Assembly (NCBI RefSeq): GCF_003149245.1
Contig: NZ_QGDL01000018.1
Location: 55,826-119,825, forward strand
Length of the DNA: 64,000 nucleotides
Direction: 5' to 3'
Source of the DNA: Faecalicatena orotica
GTDB taxonomy: Bacteria; Bacillota; Clostridia; Lachnospirales; Lachnospiraceae
In this document: piece after piece, positions 8,184 through 17,362 of the stretch
How the letters are laid out: every line of letters begins with the position of its first letter
Position numbering within the stretch: position 1 is the first letter of the stretch
Program-made: the position numbers and the translations under genes
Notes under the pieces: model-generated
What the model saw: the letters and a program-made list of their open reading frames with translations, nothing else
The model's database searches: none
What the model was told of the DNA's origin: nothing

Positions 8184-9182
8184 CTATCTGCTGTCTGTCC
8201 CGCACTTTCCACAGGCCATACATCTATTGGACTCAGACCATAATCTTTCTGCCACCGGTTTCCATTTTGCGGCAGTAAGCACACATTTATCAGAAAACTC
8301 TTTTGCGGTCTCCAGATTTTGGTAATCTGTGCTTATGGCACCGCTCTTGTCTACAATTTCTGTCAATCGGCCCGGATTGTCCAGTACCGGGCATGGGCGA
8401 AGCATGTTGTCATTCCACGGCTGGTTGTCATGGTATCCCATGAATAAGGGTGAGCGGTAAGCCTCTAATAATGTCTTTTCCCGGATATTGGAATCAGAAT
8501 AATGGATGAAAGCACAGGGTTCAATGTCTCCGTTCGCGTTGATATGACAGTAGCTCCTGCCACCGGCAATACAGCCGCCAACATATTCGCCGTCATTCCA
8601 GAAATCAACCGTAAATATTGGCTTTGTCTGACGATACTCACGGATCTTGTGATACATCATCTCACGCTGCTTAGCTGTAGCCATCAGTTCAGGTACCGCT
8701 CCTTTTCCAACCGGCATATAGGTAAAGAACCATGCAAATTTTGCTCCAAGTTCGATCATATAATCAAAATATTCTTCACTGCCGATCACCTCTGCATTAT
8801 CGCTTGTATAACAGCAGGAAATTCCAAAGGGAAGCTTTTTCTTTTTTAAGATTGACATGGCATTTAAAATTTTTTCATAAGTTCCCTCACCGCGTCTTCC
8901 ATCTGTCGCCTCTTCAAATCCTTCAATGCTGATAGCCGGCATGAAGTTCTGCACGCGGAGCATCTCGTCAGCAAAGGCTTCATCGATCAGGGTTCCATTG
9001 GTAAATGTGGAGAACACACAGTCCTGATGCTCCTCACATAACCGGATAATGTCTTTTTTCCGCACCAGCGGTTCCCCTCCCGTAAAAAGATACACATAAG
9101 TTCCAAGTTCAACCCCCTGGTTTACAATATTAAACTGTAGCCCATCTCTCCCAGCCCTTGATTTTACTGGCCTTAACACCAT
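8184..9182 (-). pseudogene. Radical SAM/SPASM protein, 5'-truncated
   Basis: The protein matches the radical SAM barrel from strand 2 (GTYVYLFTGGEPLV) onward and ends in a SPASM-like cysteine region (SNRCMACGKCG). The N-terminal ~90 residues carrying the CxxxCxxC motif that binds the catalytic [4Fe-4S] cluster are missing and replaced by an unrelated 25-residue lead. Radical SAM chemistry is therefore not possible from this gene as it stands. The break lies near 9.11 kb and no missing part was found between it and the cupin gene. It may still be transcribed. Family proteins of this type act in peptide or cofactor modification; the substrate is unknown. Confidence 0.75.
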
Positions 9183-9227
9183 ACACTTCTGTGTTTTATG
9201 TACGGTTTTTAACGAAATTTGCCGTTT

Positions 9228-9650
9228 TTATTTCACTTTAGCATACTCTTCATCAGTCACTGGTCGTACCCATTCATTTGAAGCTCCTTCCGCTGGAACT
9301 TCAATCGCCAGATGTGAAAACCAGCTATCCGGTGCAGCCCCGTGATAATGACAAATTTCGGGGTCTATTGAAATAATTGACCCCGGTGTCATTTCAATTG
9401 GTTCTTCACCTTCCGCCTGATAATATCCTCTTCCTCCGGTACACAATAAGATTTGACCACCCTTATGATGTATATGCCACCAATTCCGGCATCCTGGCTC
9501 AAATGTCACATTTCCAACACTGACTCCCTCTGTTGTCAGCATTTTCAAGTAACTCTGACCGGTAAAATATTTTGCAAACGCTTCGTTCTTTTCTCCGATT
9601 TCAAATACTGCCCCGGCTCCTAATTCTTTTTTTATCTGTTCCATATCCAT
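9228..9650 (-). CDS. Cupin-domain protein
   Basis: 140 residues forming one cupin barrel. The metal-binding motif WHIHHKGGQILLCTGGRG gives the two His and the glycines of cupin motif 1, with Glu replaced by Gln; motif 2 is the PGSIISIDPEICHYHG segment. Such small cupins resemble carboxymuconolactone-decarboxylase-associated and quercetinase-like proteins and often act in redox metabolism. A GGAGAG box precedes the ATG and a palindrome lies about 40 bases upstream. The gene sits between the recombinase element and the broken radical SAM gene, so it may be cargo of the element. Specific reaction unknown. Confidence 0.85.
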   Translation of the reverse strand: MDMEQIKKELGAGAVFEIGEKNEAFAKYFTGQSYLKMLTTEGVSVGNVTFEPGCRNWWHIHHKGGQILLCTGGRGYYQAEGEEPIEMTPGSIISIDPEICHYHGAAPDSWFSHLAIEVPAEGASNEWVRPVTDEEYAKVK

Positions 9651-9688
9651 AATAATCTCTCCTTTTGTTTAGTTAAAACTTTTACTCC

Positions 9689-9704
9689 TTGTTAATCTTA
9701 ACAA
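9689..9704. promoter_or_regulatory. Palindrome TTGTTAATCTTAACAA upstream of the cupin gene
   Basis: Two 7-base arms, TTGTTAA and TTAACAA, are separated by two bases and lie 39 bases from the cupin start. Symmetry and position suggest an operator; the regulator is unknown. Confidence 0.4.
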
Positions 9705-9864
9705 AACTTTTTTTCCATTAGAATTTCTGTTTTGTTATTGCAATATAAACTTTTGATTCATACTATATTCTACTTTCATAATCAAACCTCGTCAAATACT
9801 TGTAAAATATATCTAATCATTCACAAAATGAATAACTAATTTTATCTCTATATAAAGCAAGACT

Positions 9865-9892
9865 GACAGACATGCTCCTGCATGTCCTGTCT
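9865..9892 (-). terminator. Imperfect inverted repeat after the TnpC-like gene
   Basis: GACATG pairs with CATGTC, extended outward by GACAG/CTGTC with a bulge. It follows the tnpC-like stop on the minus strand. Only a weak T-rich tail follows, so it may be a terminator or part of the element end. Confidence 0.4.
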
Positions 9893-9916
9893 GCCATTAC
9901 TGCTGATTTTCAATAT

Positions 9917-10300
9917 TTATAAGTTCTTAATAATATTCAAATCTTTTTTCCCTAATGCTTTGTTTAATTTCAAATTTTCACTTTTTAAGCTACTATTTTC
10001 AGCCTTTAATTTTGCTATCTGCTGTTGTAGCAATTCGATTCGACTATCCATAGCCTGATCTAAAATCTTCCTTTTGGGATTTACCATCCCCACCTGCTGT
10101 TCCATCGCATTGTCTATTGCTTTTCTTACGATAGGATTTTTATAGAAAAACCCTCTGGAGAATCCTGTTTTTCTCATCAATTCAGGTACCGTGATTTTTT
10201 CCTGCTCCATGACCATGTCTTGAACAGCATGAAGGGCAGTTTCAACTTTTGCTTCACTCCGCTTTCTATTTTGCTCCAGCATTTTGTCGTATTTGCTCAT
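9917..10300 (-). CDS. tnpC: Tn554 TnpC-like (DUF6262) accessory transposition protein
   Basis: 127 residues from MSKYDKMLEQ; an ATG six codons earlier is possible. The N-terminus is basic, the middle has a helix-turn-helix-like stretch (VPELMRKTGFSRGFFYKNP) and the C-terminus is a coiled coil with SSLKSENLKLNKAL heptads. This matches the small third protein of Tn554-type elements, which influences the frequency and orientation of transposition. Its start overlaps the end of the upstream recombinase. It is the last gene of the four-gene set, in the order seen in Tn554-like elements (TnpA, TnpB, TnpC) but with one extra recombinase. Confidence 0.85.
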   Translation of the reverse strand: MSKYDKMLEQNRKRSEAKVETALHAVQDMVMEQEKITVPELMRKTGFSRGFFYKNPIVRKAIDNAMEQQVGMVNPKRKILDQAMDSRIELLQQQIAKLKAENSSLKSENLKLNKALGKKDLNIIKNL

Positions 10301-11783
10301 ATTCTTCACCCCAACCATCCAGATTCATCAGTATTATCTCTGACATTTTCTCTCTTACTTTTCTTGTCTCGTCAGCCAGGAGTTGGTTGCTCATTCGTCT
10401 ATAATGTTGCACACTTTTTACCCCTTTATGACCAAGCAGCTTTGATATGGTCCAGTCATCCAGATGAAGTTCCACCAGCTTCACTCCATAATAATGTCTG
10501 AACATATGAGAACCAAAACCAAATAATTCGCCTTGATCATCTCGTAAATCATTCTTGGTAATCAGCCACATAACCTTATTTTGAATCGTTATGTATTGAT
10601 AAGGTTTCTGTGGGTTATCTTCATTTACAAAAATATATTTCGATTCACCATACTTCATTTTCGAATATTCTATTGCTTTTTTTATCAGCAACACAAGCTC
10701 CGGGCTGACTGGTTTGACATAGGTTTTTGTTTTGGGCTGATTGATTCTTATCATATCTTGTGCCCCTATTTTATATAGGCAGTCCCGTCCCAACGTAAGC
10801 GTATCGGACATTCGTGTTCCTAGCAATTGGTGAATAACCATCATCCTGGTAATCTGTACATCCAGTTTTGTAAGGCCGGCATTTAAACGTTTGATTTCCG
10901 CTTCTGAATACACTTTAAATACCGGTTTCACTTTGGGCGGGATGTCTGTACTGAGAAACAATTTACTCAGGTGCTCATAACCGTATATCTTCCCTATGTT
11001 TTCAAGCAAATCTTTCAGTGCGTAAATAATCGACGATACATGTTCTACCTTCCGTTCTTCCACCTTAATATGTATTAAATATTTTTCTATGATTTCCCGG
11101 TTTATTTCTCCGCTTGAATGTACTTCTGGAAAATTCTTTGCTAAATATTCGGAAAATTTCTTCATTACACTAATCTGGCTACGCACCGTTCCGACCGAAT
11201 AGTAATGGAGCTGATAAAAAATTGCTTTTTTAGTTTCTTCCCTGATATCATCAGTCTTAATCCCAGTAAAATTAAATGAATTAACATTTTTAACGGGGCA
11301 CCGCCTTAATTCAATTCCCAGTTTACTTAAATCCCATATATCCTTTTCTATCTCCGTTCTATCATCCGGTGGCTGTATAGTTCTTAATACTCTCCGGAAA
11401 TAGCGGTATACTTCACCATTTTCCCTTCCTTCTTTTCCATATACATTTTTTTTGGTTTTTACTGTCTGAAGACCTTCTGACATCATCCAGGCTTTTAGCT
11501 GTAACAACCATCTTTCCATATCACGATTTAGGAAACTATCCTCATGATGTTTTGGATTTTCCAGGAAGCGGCACAACGGTCCATATAAAAACCGCTCACT
11601 GTTCATTGTAAGAACGGATACCTGTTTTGCGCGTTCATATATAAAATCTGTAAATTCTTTACGCATTCCCTCTGTAGGCAGCCTTTCCAAATCATAACCT
11701 TGTTCCGGCTTTATCTTGTTCTTTTTCTCATCTGGTGCTGATTTGTAACATGATAGTTCTGTCAAAAATATTTTACTTTTCAT
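10266..11783 (-). CDS. Tyrosine recombinase, third of a trio
   Basis: 505 residues. C-terminal catalytic domain residues are visible: Arg324 (GTRMSDTLTL), His426 and Arg429 (SHMFRH), His452 (LLGHKG) and the nucleophile Tyr461 (QHYRRM). The N-terminal ~290 residues contain the core-binding domain and extra sequence. Starts at an ATG that overlaps the previous gene by 11 bases. In Tn554, TnpA and TnpB are a pair of such enzymes; here there are three different ones in a row, as in recombinase-in-trio elements. All catalytic residues are intact, so it is probably active. Confidence 0.92.
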   Translation of the reverse strand: MKSKIFLTELSCYKSAPDEKKNKIKPEQGYDLERLPTEGMRKEFTDFIYERAKQVSVLTMNSERFLYGPLCRFLENPKHHEDSFLNRDMERWLLQLKAWMMSEGLQTVKTKKNVYGKEGRENGEVYRYFRRVLRTIQPPDDRTEIEKDIWDLSKLGIELRRCPVKNVNSFNFTGIKTDDIREETKKAIFYQLHYYSVGTVRSQISVMKKFSEYLAKNFPEVHSSGEINREIIEKYLIHIKVEERKVEHVSSIIYALKDLLENIGKIYGYEHLSKLFLSTDIPPKVKPVFKVYSEAEIKRLNAGLTKLDVQITRMMVIHQLLGTRMSDTLTLGRDCLYKIGAQDMIRINQPKTKTYVKPVSPELVLLIKKAIEYSKMKYGESKYIFVNEDNPQKPYQYITIQNKVMWLITKNDLRDDQGELFGFGSHMFRHYYGVKLVELHLDDWTISKLLGHKGVKSVQHYRRMSNQLLADETRKVREKMSEIILMNLDGWGEEYEQIRQNAGAK

Positions 11784-13524
11784 CTGTTCCTCCCTTCATC
11801 ATTGCTGCCAGATTGTTCCCGGAAGTTTTGAAGTATTCGTCATTCGCCTTTGCTATCTTTTGCGGCATATAATCTATGTACTGTTCCGTCATTTCTTCAT
11901 AAGTATGTCCCAGATAATCACGAATACTTTGCAGCGACACATCATTATCGTAAAACATTGTGGCCACACTGTGTCGGTAATCATGGGATTGAAAGGAATA
12001 ATCAAATCCACCAATCTGATTAAAATATTTTTTCATTTGAGTACATAGCGTTATTTTTGAAAATGCACCCCCTTTTTTATTCTTAAACAGATATTCTCCT
12101 GACTTAATTTCGTTTTTTGTGATATAAACCTGCATAATATCATAAAGAGCACGAGGTATGGGGACTCTTTTATAATTCTTCATTTTGACCTGGTACACCT
12201 GTATCCATGCATCATCTCCCTGCAAATAGTAAGCATCACTTTTTAAGGTACAGATTTCGCTAATCCGAAGACCCAGACACCACATGTGCAGATACATCAC
12301 CCGGATATGTTCCGGACAATTTTTTAATTCTTTTATGATCTCCAGACTCACTTCTATATCTACACTTCTGTCATAGTGTGCTGGAATCTCTTTCTGTTTA
12401 TAATATTCTTTGTAAAAGGGCACTTTATCAATAACGCCTTTTACTTCAAAGAATTTATAAAATTCCCAAACAGCACTTATATTTGAATTATAGGCACTCG
12501 CGGCTCTTCCAATTCTGAGTGTATTAAAATACTCGTCTATTATTTCTATCGGGCAATAGCAGGCATCTATTTTTTGTTTATCTAATGCCATTAAGAAATT
12601 TTGAATTTCACAATATTTTTCAATCAGGGTACTGACTGCCAGTTCACCAATTCCTAATTGATATTTCATATACTCCTTTGCATATTGCCGGTTTTTCCTA
12701 TACTCAATATTCAAAAAGGATACCTTCTGAGGAATCTGGCTCGGATCAACTCTGTTTTTTGAAAACTGGAATCGGTCTAAATACCAGACGTTTGCATACC
12801 AGTGAATAGGTTCTGCTTGCAAAAATAATGCTTTCCTGCCTAAACTTAGCAAAGGAATCATATTTTTAATGGATATAAATGAGTACCCCTTCTCTGAAAG
12901 GTATTCCTTATATGTAGCAATTTGTTCATTTTCCAGTGTCTCAATATCTTCAATATTACTTTCTACACAAAATGCGTATAATTCTTTTAGAGCTGATAAC
13001 TTATATCCCCGGTTAATCCGAGCTTTGCACTCATCTATGACACAGTTTAATATGGCAAAAATCTGATGTTTTAATTTTACACTGCAGTTGATGCTAAAAT
13101 CCCACACTGCTTTTTCACTATACCGCAGTCTTTCAAATTCAGCCACGATATCAGGGTCATGGTGGTATGGAATAAAAAGGCATTTATTTTCATATTTCCA
13201 TTGGCAGGTTATTCTTCCGGCCAGTGTTTTTGTCTGTTCTCTGATGGAATGTTGTTTTATTCTATCAAAGGCAGTGACATATTCATAATATTCTCCGGAT
13301 GGATTTGATTCCAGCACGTACTCCTTATATATCTGCCGGAGTGGGAAATCCATCTGTGTAATATCCCATATCCGCATTTCCTCTAAAAAAGATTTTAAAT
13401 GCTTTCGATACTGGGATTTTACTCTCTTACATTCATCCAACTGTTCTGAAAGATGTTCCCGCTTCTCCTGAATATTTCCATCCGTTTCCACGGGATACGG
13501 TTGTTGTATACGAAAGGTTTGCAT
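11773..13524 (-). CDS. tnpB: Tyrosine recombinase, second of a trio (TnpB-like)
   Basis: 583 residues, longer than a plain integrase and near the length of Tn554 TnpB. Catalytic residues: Arg420 (GLRISEICTL), His514 and Arg517 (SHDYRHSV), His540 (YLGHTY) and Tyr549 (EQYIDY). The first ~380 residues form a long N-terminal region with no recognised domain, as in TnpB. It begins 19 bases after the stop of the first recombinase and overlaps the third. These enzymes act together at the element ends; which ends each binds cannot be told from the sequence. Confidence 0.92.
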   Translation of the reverse strand: MQTFRIQQPYPVETDGNIQEKREHLSEQLDECKRVKSQYRKHLKSFLEEMRIWDITQMDFPLRQIYKEYVLESNPSGEYYEYVTAFDRIKQHSIREQTKTLAGRITCQWKYENKCLFIPYHHDPDIVAEFERLRYSEKAVWDFSINCSVKLKHQIFAILNCVIDECKARINRGYKLSALKELYAFCVESNIEDIETLENEQIATYKEYLSEKGYSFISIKNMIPLLSLGRKALFLQAEPIHWYANVWYLDRFQFSKNRVDPSQIPQKVSFLNIEYRKNRQYAKEYMKYQLGIGELAVSTLIEKYCEIQNFLMALDKQKIDACYCPIEIIDEYFNTLRIGRAASAYNSNISAVWEFYKFFEVKGVIDKVPFYKEYYKQKEIPAHYDRSVDIEVSLEIIKELKNCPEHIRVMYLHMWCLGLRISEICTLKSDAYYLQGDDAWIQVYQVKMKNYKRVPIPRALYDIMQVYITKNEIKSGEYLFKNKKGGAFSKITLCTQMKKYFNQIGGFDYSFQSHDYRHSVATMFYDNDVSLQSIRDYLGHTYEEMTEQYIDYMPQKIAKANDEYFKTSGNNLAAMMKGGTDEK

Positions 13525-13543
13525 GTTTCACCTCCTTCCGAAT

Positions 13544-14659
13544 CTACAGTAATTTTTCAATTCCGTACATAGGCTGTTGCTGTTCATAATACTTTTGGCT
13601 GGCATCAAGCAGTTCATCATCGACAATGTTTAGATATTTTACTGTGGTTTCCAAATGTTTATGTCCCAAAGCCTTTTGAATCAATTCCAGAGGCCACCCG
13701 GCTTCCCGCCTTGAATTTGCAAAATAACGGCGGAGCATATGCGGCGTTATCTTAATATTTGTTTTCTTTTCCATTCGCGTAAACATATCATAGACACTGT
13801 CAACCTTCAAAGGCTTTCCGGCTGTATCTCCTGTAATATTGATAAACAGATAATTTTGGCATTGCAGCTCTTTACGATACTCAGAGAGGTAGTAGATTAG
13901 AAATTCAAATGTATCATCACTAATCTTTGCTTTCCTGTATTCTGCATTCTTTGCTCTTGCATCATTTTCATTATCATCTCGAAAATAAACTTTCAACAGG
14001 TGATTCTCATAGTCTATATCACGGATATAATCCACCCCTAATATTTCACCAATCCGAAATCCAGTCTCTGCTATTAGTAAAATCAGTAATTGATCTCTGC
14101 AGTTTGTGCAGGCCTGTAACACTCTTACAATCTCGTCCTGTTCTGCTGGTTTTACATCACGTTCTTCCTCTTTTAAGTACCCGTGGAAAGAGTGCGATTT
14201 TATGACTTTTCTTACTCCTACTGCGTTCGGCGTTATAAATTGATTATAAGATAAAACTTTCAGGCTTCCAAATGACTGATATTCCATTTCAATAAAAAGA
14301 TAGAACCTGAACACATCTTTTAAGTATGCGTTACAGGTTTCATTTCTTGGGGTCGTGCCATTTTCTTCTTTATGTTTGCCTTGTTTTAACCAGTATAAAA
14401 AATCTATAAACACTTCCGTCTGATCTGTAAATTTCATGCGGAGAACATCCGTTACATCTAATTCCTTTCCAGATAAATATTCCAGATAAAAGGATAGTGC
14501 AAACGCAGAGCGCCTTACAGTATTCGGTGACCTTCTGGACTTTGTTTTGTGCGCCAGATATTTTGTGGGAAGCAGCTCAATCTCATAATTCTCAAGATTT
14601 CGGATGTAGTAATACTTAACGGTCCCATCTTTTTGCATTCCTACTAGATATTTCTTCAT
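13544..14659 (-). CDS. tnpA: Tyrosine recombinase, first of a trio (TnpA-like)
   Basis: 371 residues from MKKYLVGMQK; the AAGGAGAGAAGCAGCG leader eight bases before this ATG decides against an upstream ATG at 14707. SAM-like core-binding domain at about 40-135, catalytic domain at 170-350 with Arg202 (GFRIGEI), His307 and Arg310 (TPHMLRRY), His333 (ALGHKH) and Tyr342 (KYLNIV). Size matches Tn554 TnpA. First gene of the operon; about 170 bases of AT-rich DNA upstream probably contain the right end and promoter of the element. Confidence 0.93.
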   Translation of the reverse strand: MKKYLVGMQKDGTVKYYYIRNLENYEIELLPTKYLAHKTKSRRSPNTVRRSAFALSFYLEYLSGKELDVTDVLRMKFTDQTEVFIDFLYWLKQGKHKEENGTTPRNETCNAYLKDVFRFYLFIEMEYQSFGSLKVLSYNQFITPNAVGVRKVIKSHSFHGYLKEEERDVKPAEQDEIVRVLQACTNCRDQLLILLIAETGFRIGEILGVDYIRDIDYENHLLKVYFRDDNENDARAKNAEYRKAKISDDTFEFLIYYLSEYRKELQCQNYLFINITGDTAGKPLKVDSVYDMFTRMEKKTNIKITPHMLRRYFANSRREAGWPLELIQKALGHKHLETTVKYLNIVDDELLDASQKYYEQQQPMYGIEKLL

Positions 14660-14707
14660 CGCTGCTTCTCTCCTTTCCTCTAACGTCATACACAGTATAC
14701 CCAACAC

Positions 14708-14829
14708 TGGCTTATAAAGCTATCACAAATACTACCAATTCGGGCCAAACCCGCTCTTAAAAACCACTAAACATTCTCTCATATTTTACTCCAAAATGAA
14801 GCACTACCAACAACCCTGTGAGGGTGAAA
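14708..14829. mobile_element. Probable right end region of the recombinase-trio element
   Basis: Non-coding DNA upstream of the first recombinase contains repeated ACTACCAA words (two exact copies). It lies between the recombinase operon and the DinG helicase gene, so the element end is expected here. The exact end and core sequence were not determined. Confidence 0.35.
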
Positions 14830-16797
14830 TTACATATAATATTCTGTTCCTTTCCGGCTGCGGATAAAAGCCTCCACTTCCGGTATCTCGTCTGCCATCT
14901 GACAGTCTGGCAGCGCACACAATACATCCGAATGGTATCTTCCGCCTGCTACTGCCCGATGATCCAGAATTGAAACTACACAAGTATCCTTCTCGGTCCG
15001 GATAGCTCTTCCAAAGCCCTGCCGGAGTTTTTTCTGCATGTCTGGCACAATAATGGATTGTATGTATCCTTCCAGTGATTCATGCTCTTCTTTTTCTGCC
15101 TCACTGACCGGATCCGGTACTGCAAATGGCAGCTTCACAATGATCAGGGAAGAAACCATATCCCCCGGGAAGTCCACACCTTCCCAGCAGGAACCGGCTG
15201 CGAACAGAACAGCATTCTTCATACTTTTAAATCTTGCAATCTCATCCTGAGTATGACGCCATACCTCTACCATCGGAAAAGGCAGGACATCTTTTAACAT
15301 CTGGTATACACTTCCCATCAAAGAGTAAGAGGTGAACAGCACCAGCGTGTGCCCATAAGTAGAGCAGATTAATGACTGTATATGCATTGCAAGCATGACT
15401 GCCTCCTCCCGGCTGCCCCTTTTGCATTTCTTTATAGCCTTCGGTAAATACAGCAGGCAGTTCTTTTTATATTGGAATGGGGATTGTGCTACATATTCCC
15501 GCACATTTTTCATCTGGCTTAATCCGGTCACCTGCTTCGTCCGCTCAAACCCGGTTCCTGCTTTTAAGGTGCCGCTGGTGAGTATTCCGGGAATCCCCTT
15601 TTTCCAGAGGGTTTCCTTCAAAAGTCCTGGCACCTTCCGGCTGGTGGCACAGAGTATCGGAAGATGTTCCTTGTCCTGTTGGAGGTATAGGATATAATTC
15701 TTGTCCTGTCTGTAAAAGCAGCGCAGGATTTCCTCTGCCTCTTCCAGCCGGTTCAATGTCCAAGGCGGAACGGCGTTCCGGAGCCTTGTACGAATTTCGC
15801 GGATTTGAGTGATCCCGGTTTGAATTGTTCTGGAACATTCCTCGGAAAGTTCTATGGAGGTCCTTCCAGTTGTCTCCTCTGGGACACAAACTTTCAGGGA
15901 CTCTAATGCATTCTGTAAAATCTCCTTCAGACGACCAGCAGTCCTATTCTGATGTTCTTTCTCTAAAAAGCCACAGATTTCATGGATATCATCATTGCTG
16001 AGTGTTTTCCCATACATCTGTCTGGCTGCTTCTGGCAGCTGGTGGGCTTCGTCTATGATCAAGGCCCGGTAATCCGTCAATAATGGCCTGAATCCTCTGT
16101 CTCTGTGGGAAGCATCGGCAAGCAGGTAATTGTGGTTGCATATTTGGATGAATATTTCTGGGTCTTTTGCTTTTTCCAGATATTTCTGGTATCTGCAGCC
16201 TGTTTTTCCAGAACAGTCCTTCGGACAGAATTTTGGCACACAGACAAGTCTCCGGTCAAATCCACTCAGCCCATGTACCTGATCGAGGTCATACTGATGG
16301 CAAAGTGACAGGAGGGCGCTCTTTTGTTCTTCATTTTTATTTTTATTCCTGACTGCTTCCAGCCGCTGGTCCAGACGGCGGTCACATACAAAATGTTCTT
16401 TCCCTTTGCGGATAATCGCCTGCAAGGGGGATTGGATGATCCCGTTTTCCCACAATATTTTAGATAAAAAGGGAATGTATTCCTCCATCATTGCTTTCTG
16501 CAGTGCAACGCTTGATGTAGAAATGACAACTGGCCGGCTGTTGTACAGGAAAAACTTTCCCGTCAGCATTGCATATTTCCGCAGCATGACACAGGCTGTC
16601 AGATAAGCATATGTCTTGCCGATTCCCACCCCTGCATCACAGAGGGATATATTCCCGCAGAACAGTGTATCCAGCATCTGATGGCAGAGCCGGATCTGTT
16701 CTTCTCTTACATTCAGCCCATTCTCAGGGAGCAGTTTGCGGAAAATCATTTCAATCTCCCTGTGGGCTTTCTTCTGGTATTGGTTTTGATATAACAT
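14830..16797 (-). CDS. dinG: DinG/XPD-family ATP-dependent DNA helicase
   Basis: 655 residues of the DinG/XPD superfamily 2. Walker A GVGIGKT at 56-62, DEAH box at 249-252 and a cysteine set (Cys138, 186, 191, 195, 201) fitting the [4Fe-4S] cluster domain. The C-terminal helicase domain ends with QGFGRAIRTEKDTC (motif VI). Such helicases unwind 5'-to-3' and act in repair of R-loops and stalled forks. Copies of this subtype are often carried by conjugative elements, and here the sigma-like regulator upstream fits that context. The symbol marks family membership, not a proven housekeeping role. Confidence 0.9.
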   Translation of the reverse strand: MLYQNQYQKKAHREIEMIFRKLLPENGLNVREEQIRLCHQMLDTLFCGNISLCDAGVGIGKTYAYLTACVMLRKYAMLTGKFFLYNSRPVVISTSSVALQKAMMEEYIPFLSKILWENGIIQSPLQAIIRKGKEHFVCDRRLDQRLEAVRNKNKNEEQKSALLSLCHQYDLDQVHGLSGFDRRLVCVPKFCPKDCSGKTGCRYQKYLEKAKDPEIFIQICNHNYLLADASHRDRGFRPLLTDYRALIIDEAHQLPEAARQMYGKTLSNDDIHEICGFLEKEHQNRTAGRLKEILQNALESLKVCVPEETTGRTSIELSEECSRTIQTGITQIREIRTRLRNAVPPWTLNRLEEAEEILRCFYRQDKNYILYLQQDKEHLPILCATSRKVPGLLKETLWKKGIPGILTSGTLKAGTGFERTKQVTGLSQMKNVREYVAQSPFQYKKNCLLYLPKAIKKCKRGSREEAVMLAMHIQSLICSTYGHTLVLFTSYSLMGSVYQMLKDVLPFPMVEVWRHTQDEIARFKSMKNAVLFAAGSCWEGVDFPGDMVSSLIIVKLPFAVPDPVSEAEKEEHESLEGYIQSIIVPDMQKKLRQGFGRAIRTEKDTCVVSILDHRAVAGGRYHSDVLCALPDCQMADEIPEVEAFIRSRKGTEYYM

Positions 16798-16826
16798 GGC
16801 AGTTCCTTTTCCTGGTACGCCGTTAA

Positions 16827-17340
16827 TACCACATCAATACGGCTGTGAGCATTTCCACAGCCGCATGTATCTGATATCAACGACACACTTCTATTGATTT
16901 CTATTTGGTTTGTTTACAGTTGGCGCCGTATTTGGCCTCGCATCCCCGGCATCCTGCCATGCTCCCACATGGCGGGGAACATTACAGGCAGGCATCTGGC
17001 GGATGCCGTTCGCAGATATTCCAAGGGTCTTGCTGATTACAACCCAAGGTCCATCTTCTGCTCTTTGGCAGGTAAACGTATCATTATCCCCCGTTTGTGA
17101 TCATGGCGGAAAGCCAGCCGCGGCTTTATTTCAGATATAAGGAATCGCTCGAAACGAAACCAGACACTGCAATCCTACCCATCAACTGCCGAACATATAA
17201 TCTGCTGGCTGTCTATTTACTCAGATGCAGTGCCGGTTCCGTCTGTCCTGGCGCTTATTCTGTTACGCTACTACTCACGGGAACGTACCTGTAATGCTGG
17301 TATTTGATTGTCAAAGAGCAGGCGAGGGATTTCCCCTCTC
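16827..17340. other. Non-coding, GC-rich, hairpin-rich region
   Basis: About 500 bases without a plausible gene. Several short palindromes occur on the minus strand, such as CCATG-tgggag-CATGG and GCATC-cgcca-GATGC. Conjugative elements may carry transfer origins or regulatory RNAs in such gaps, but no recognised origin or RNA family was identified. Confidence 0.5.
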
Positions 17341-17362
17341 ACTATATAGCCGGTGAAATCGT

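Noticed and set aside
9200..9230. Classical insertion sequence near the broken radical SAM gene
   Set aside because: No terminal inverted repeats or transposase were found at the break.
16894..17294. Plus-strand frames in the GC-rich gap
   Set aside because: Three overlapping frames without ribosome sites, and composition does not match neighbouring genes; treated as non-coding.
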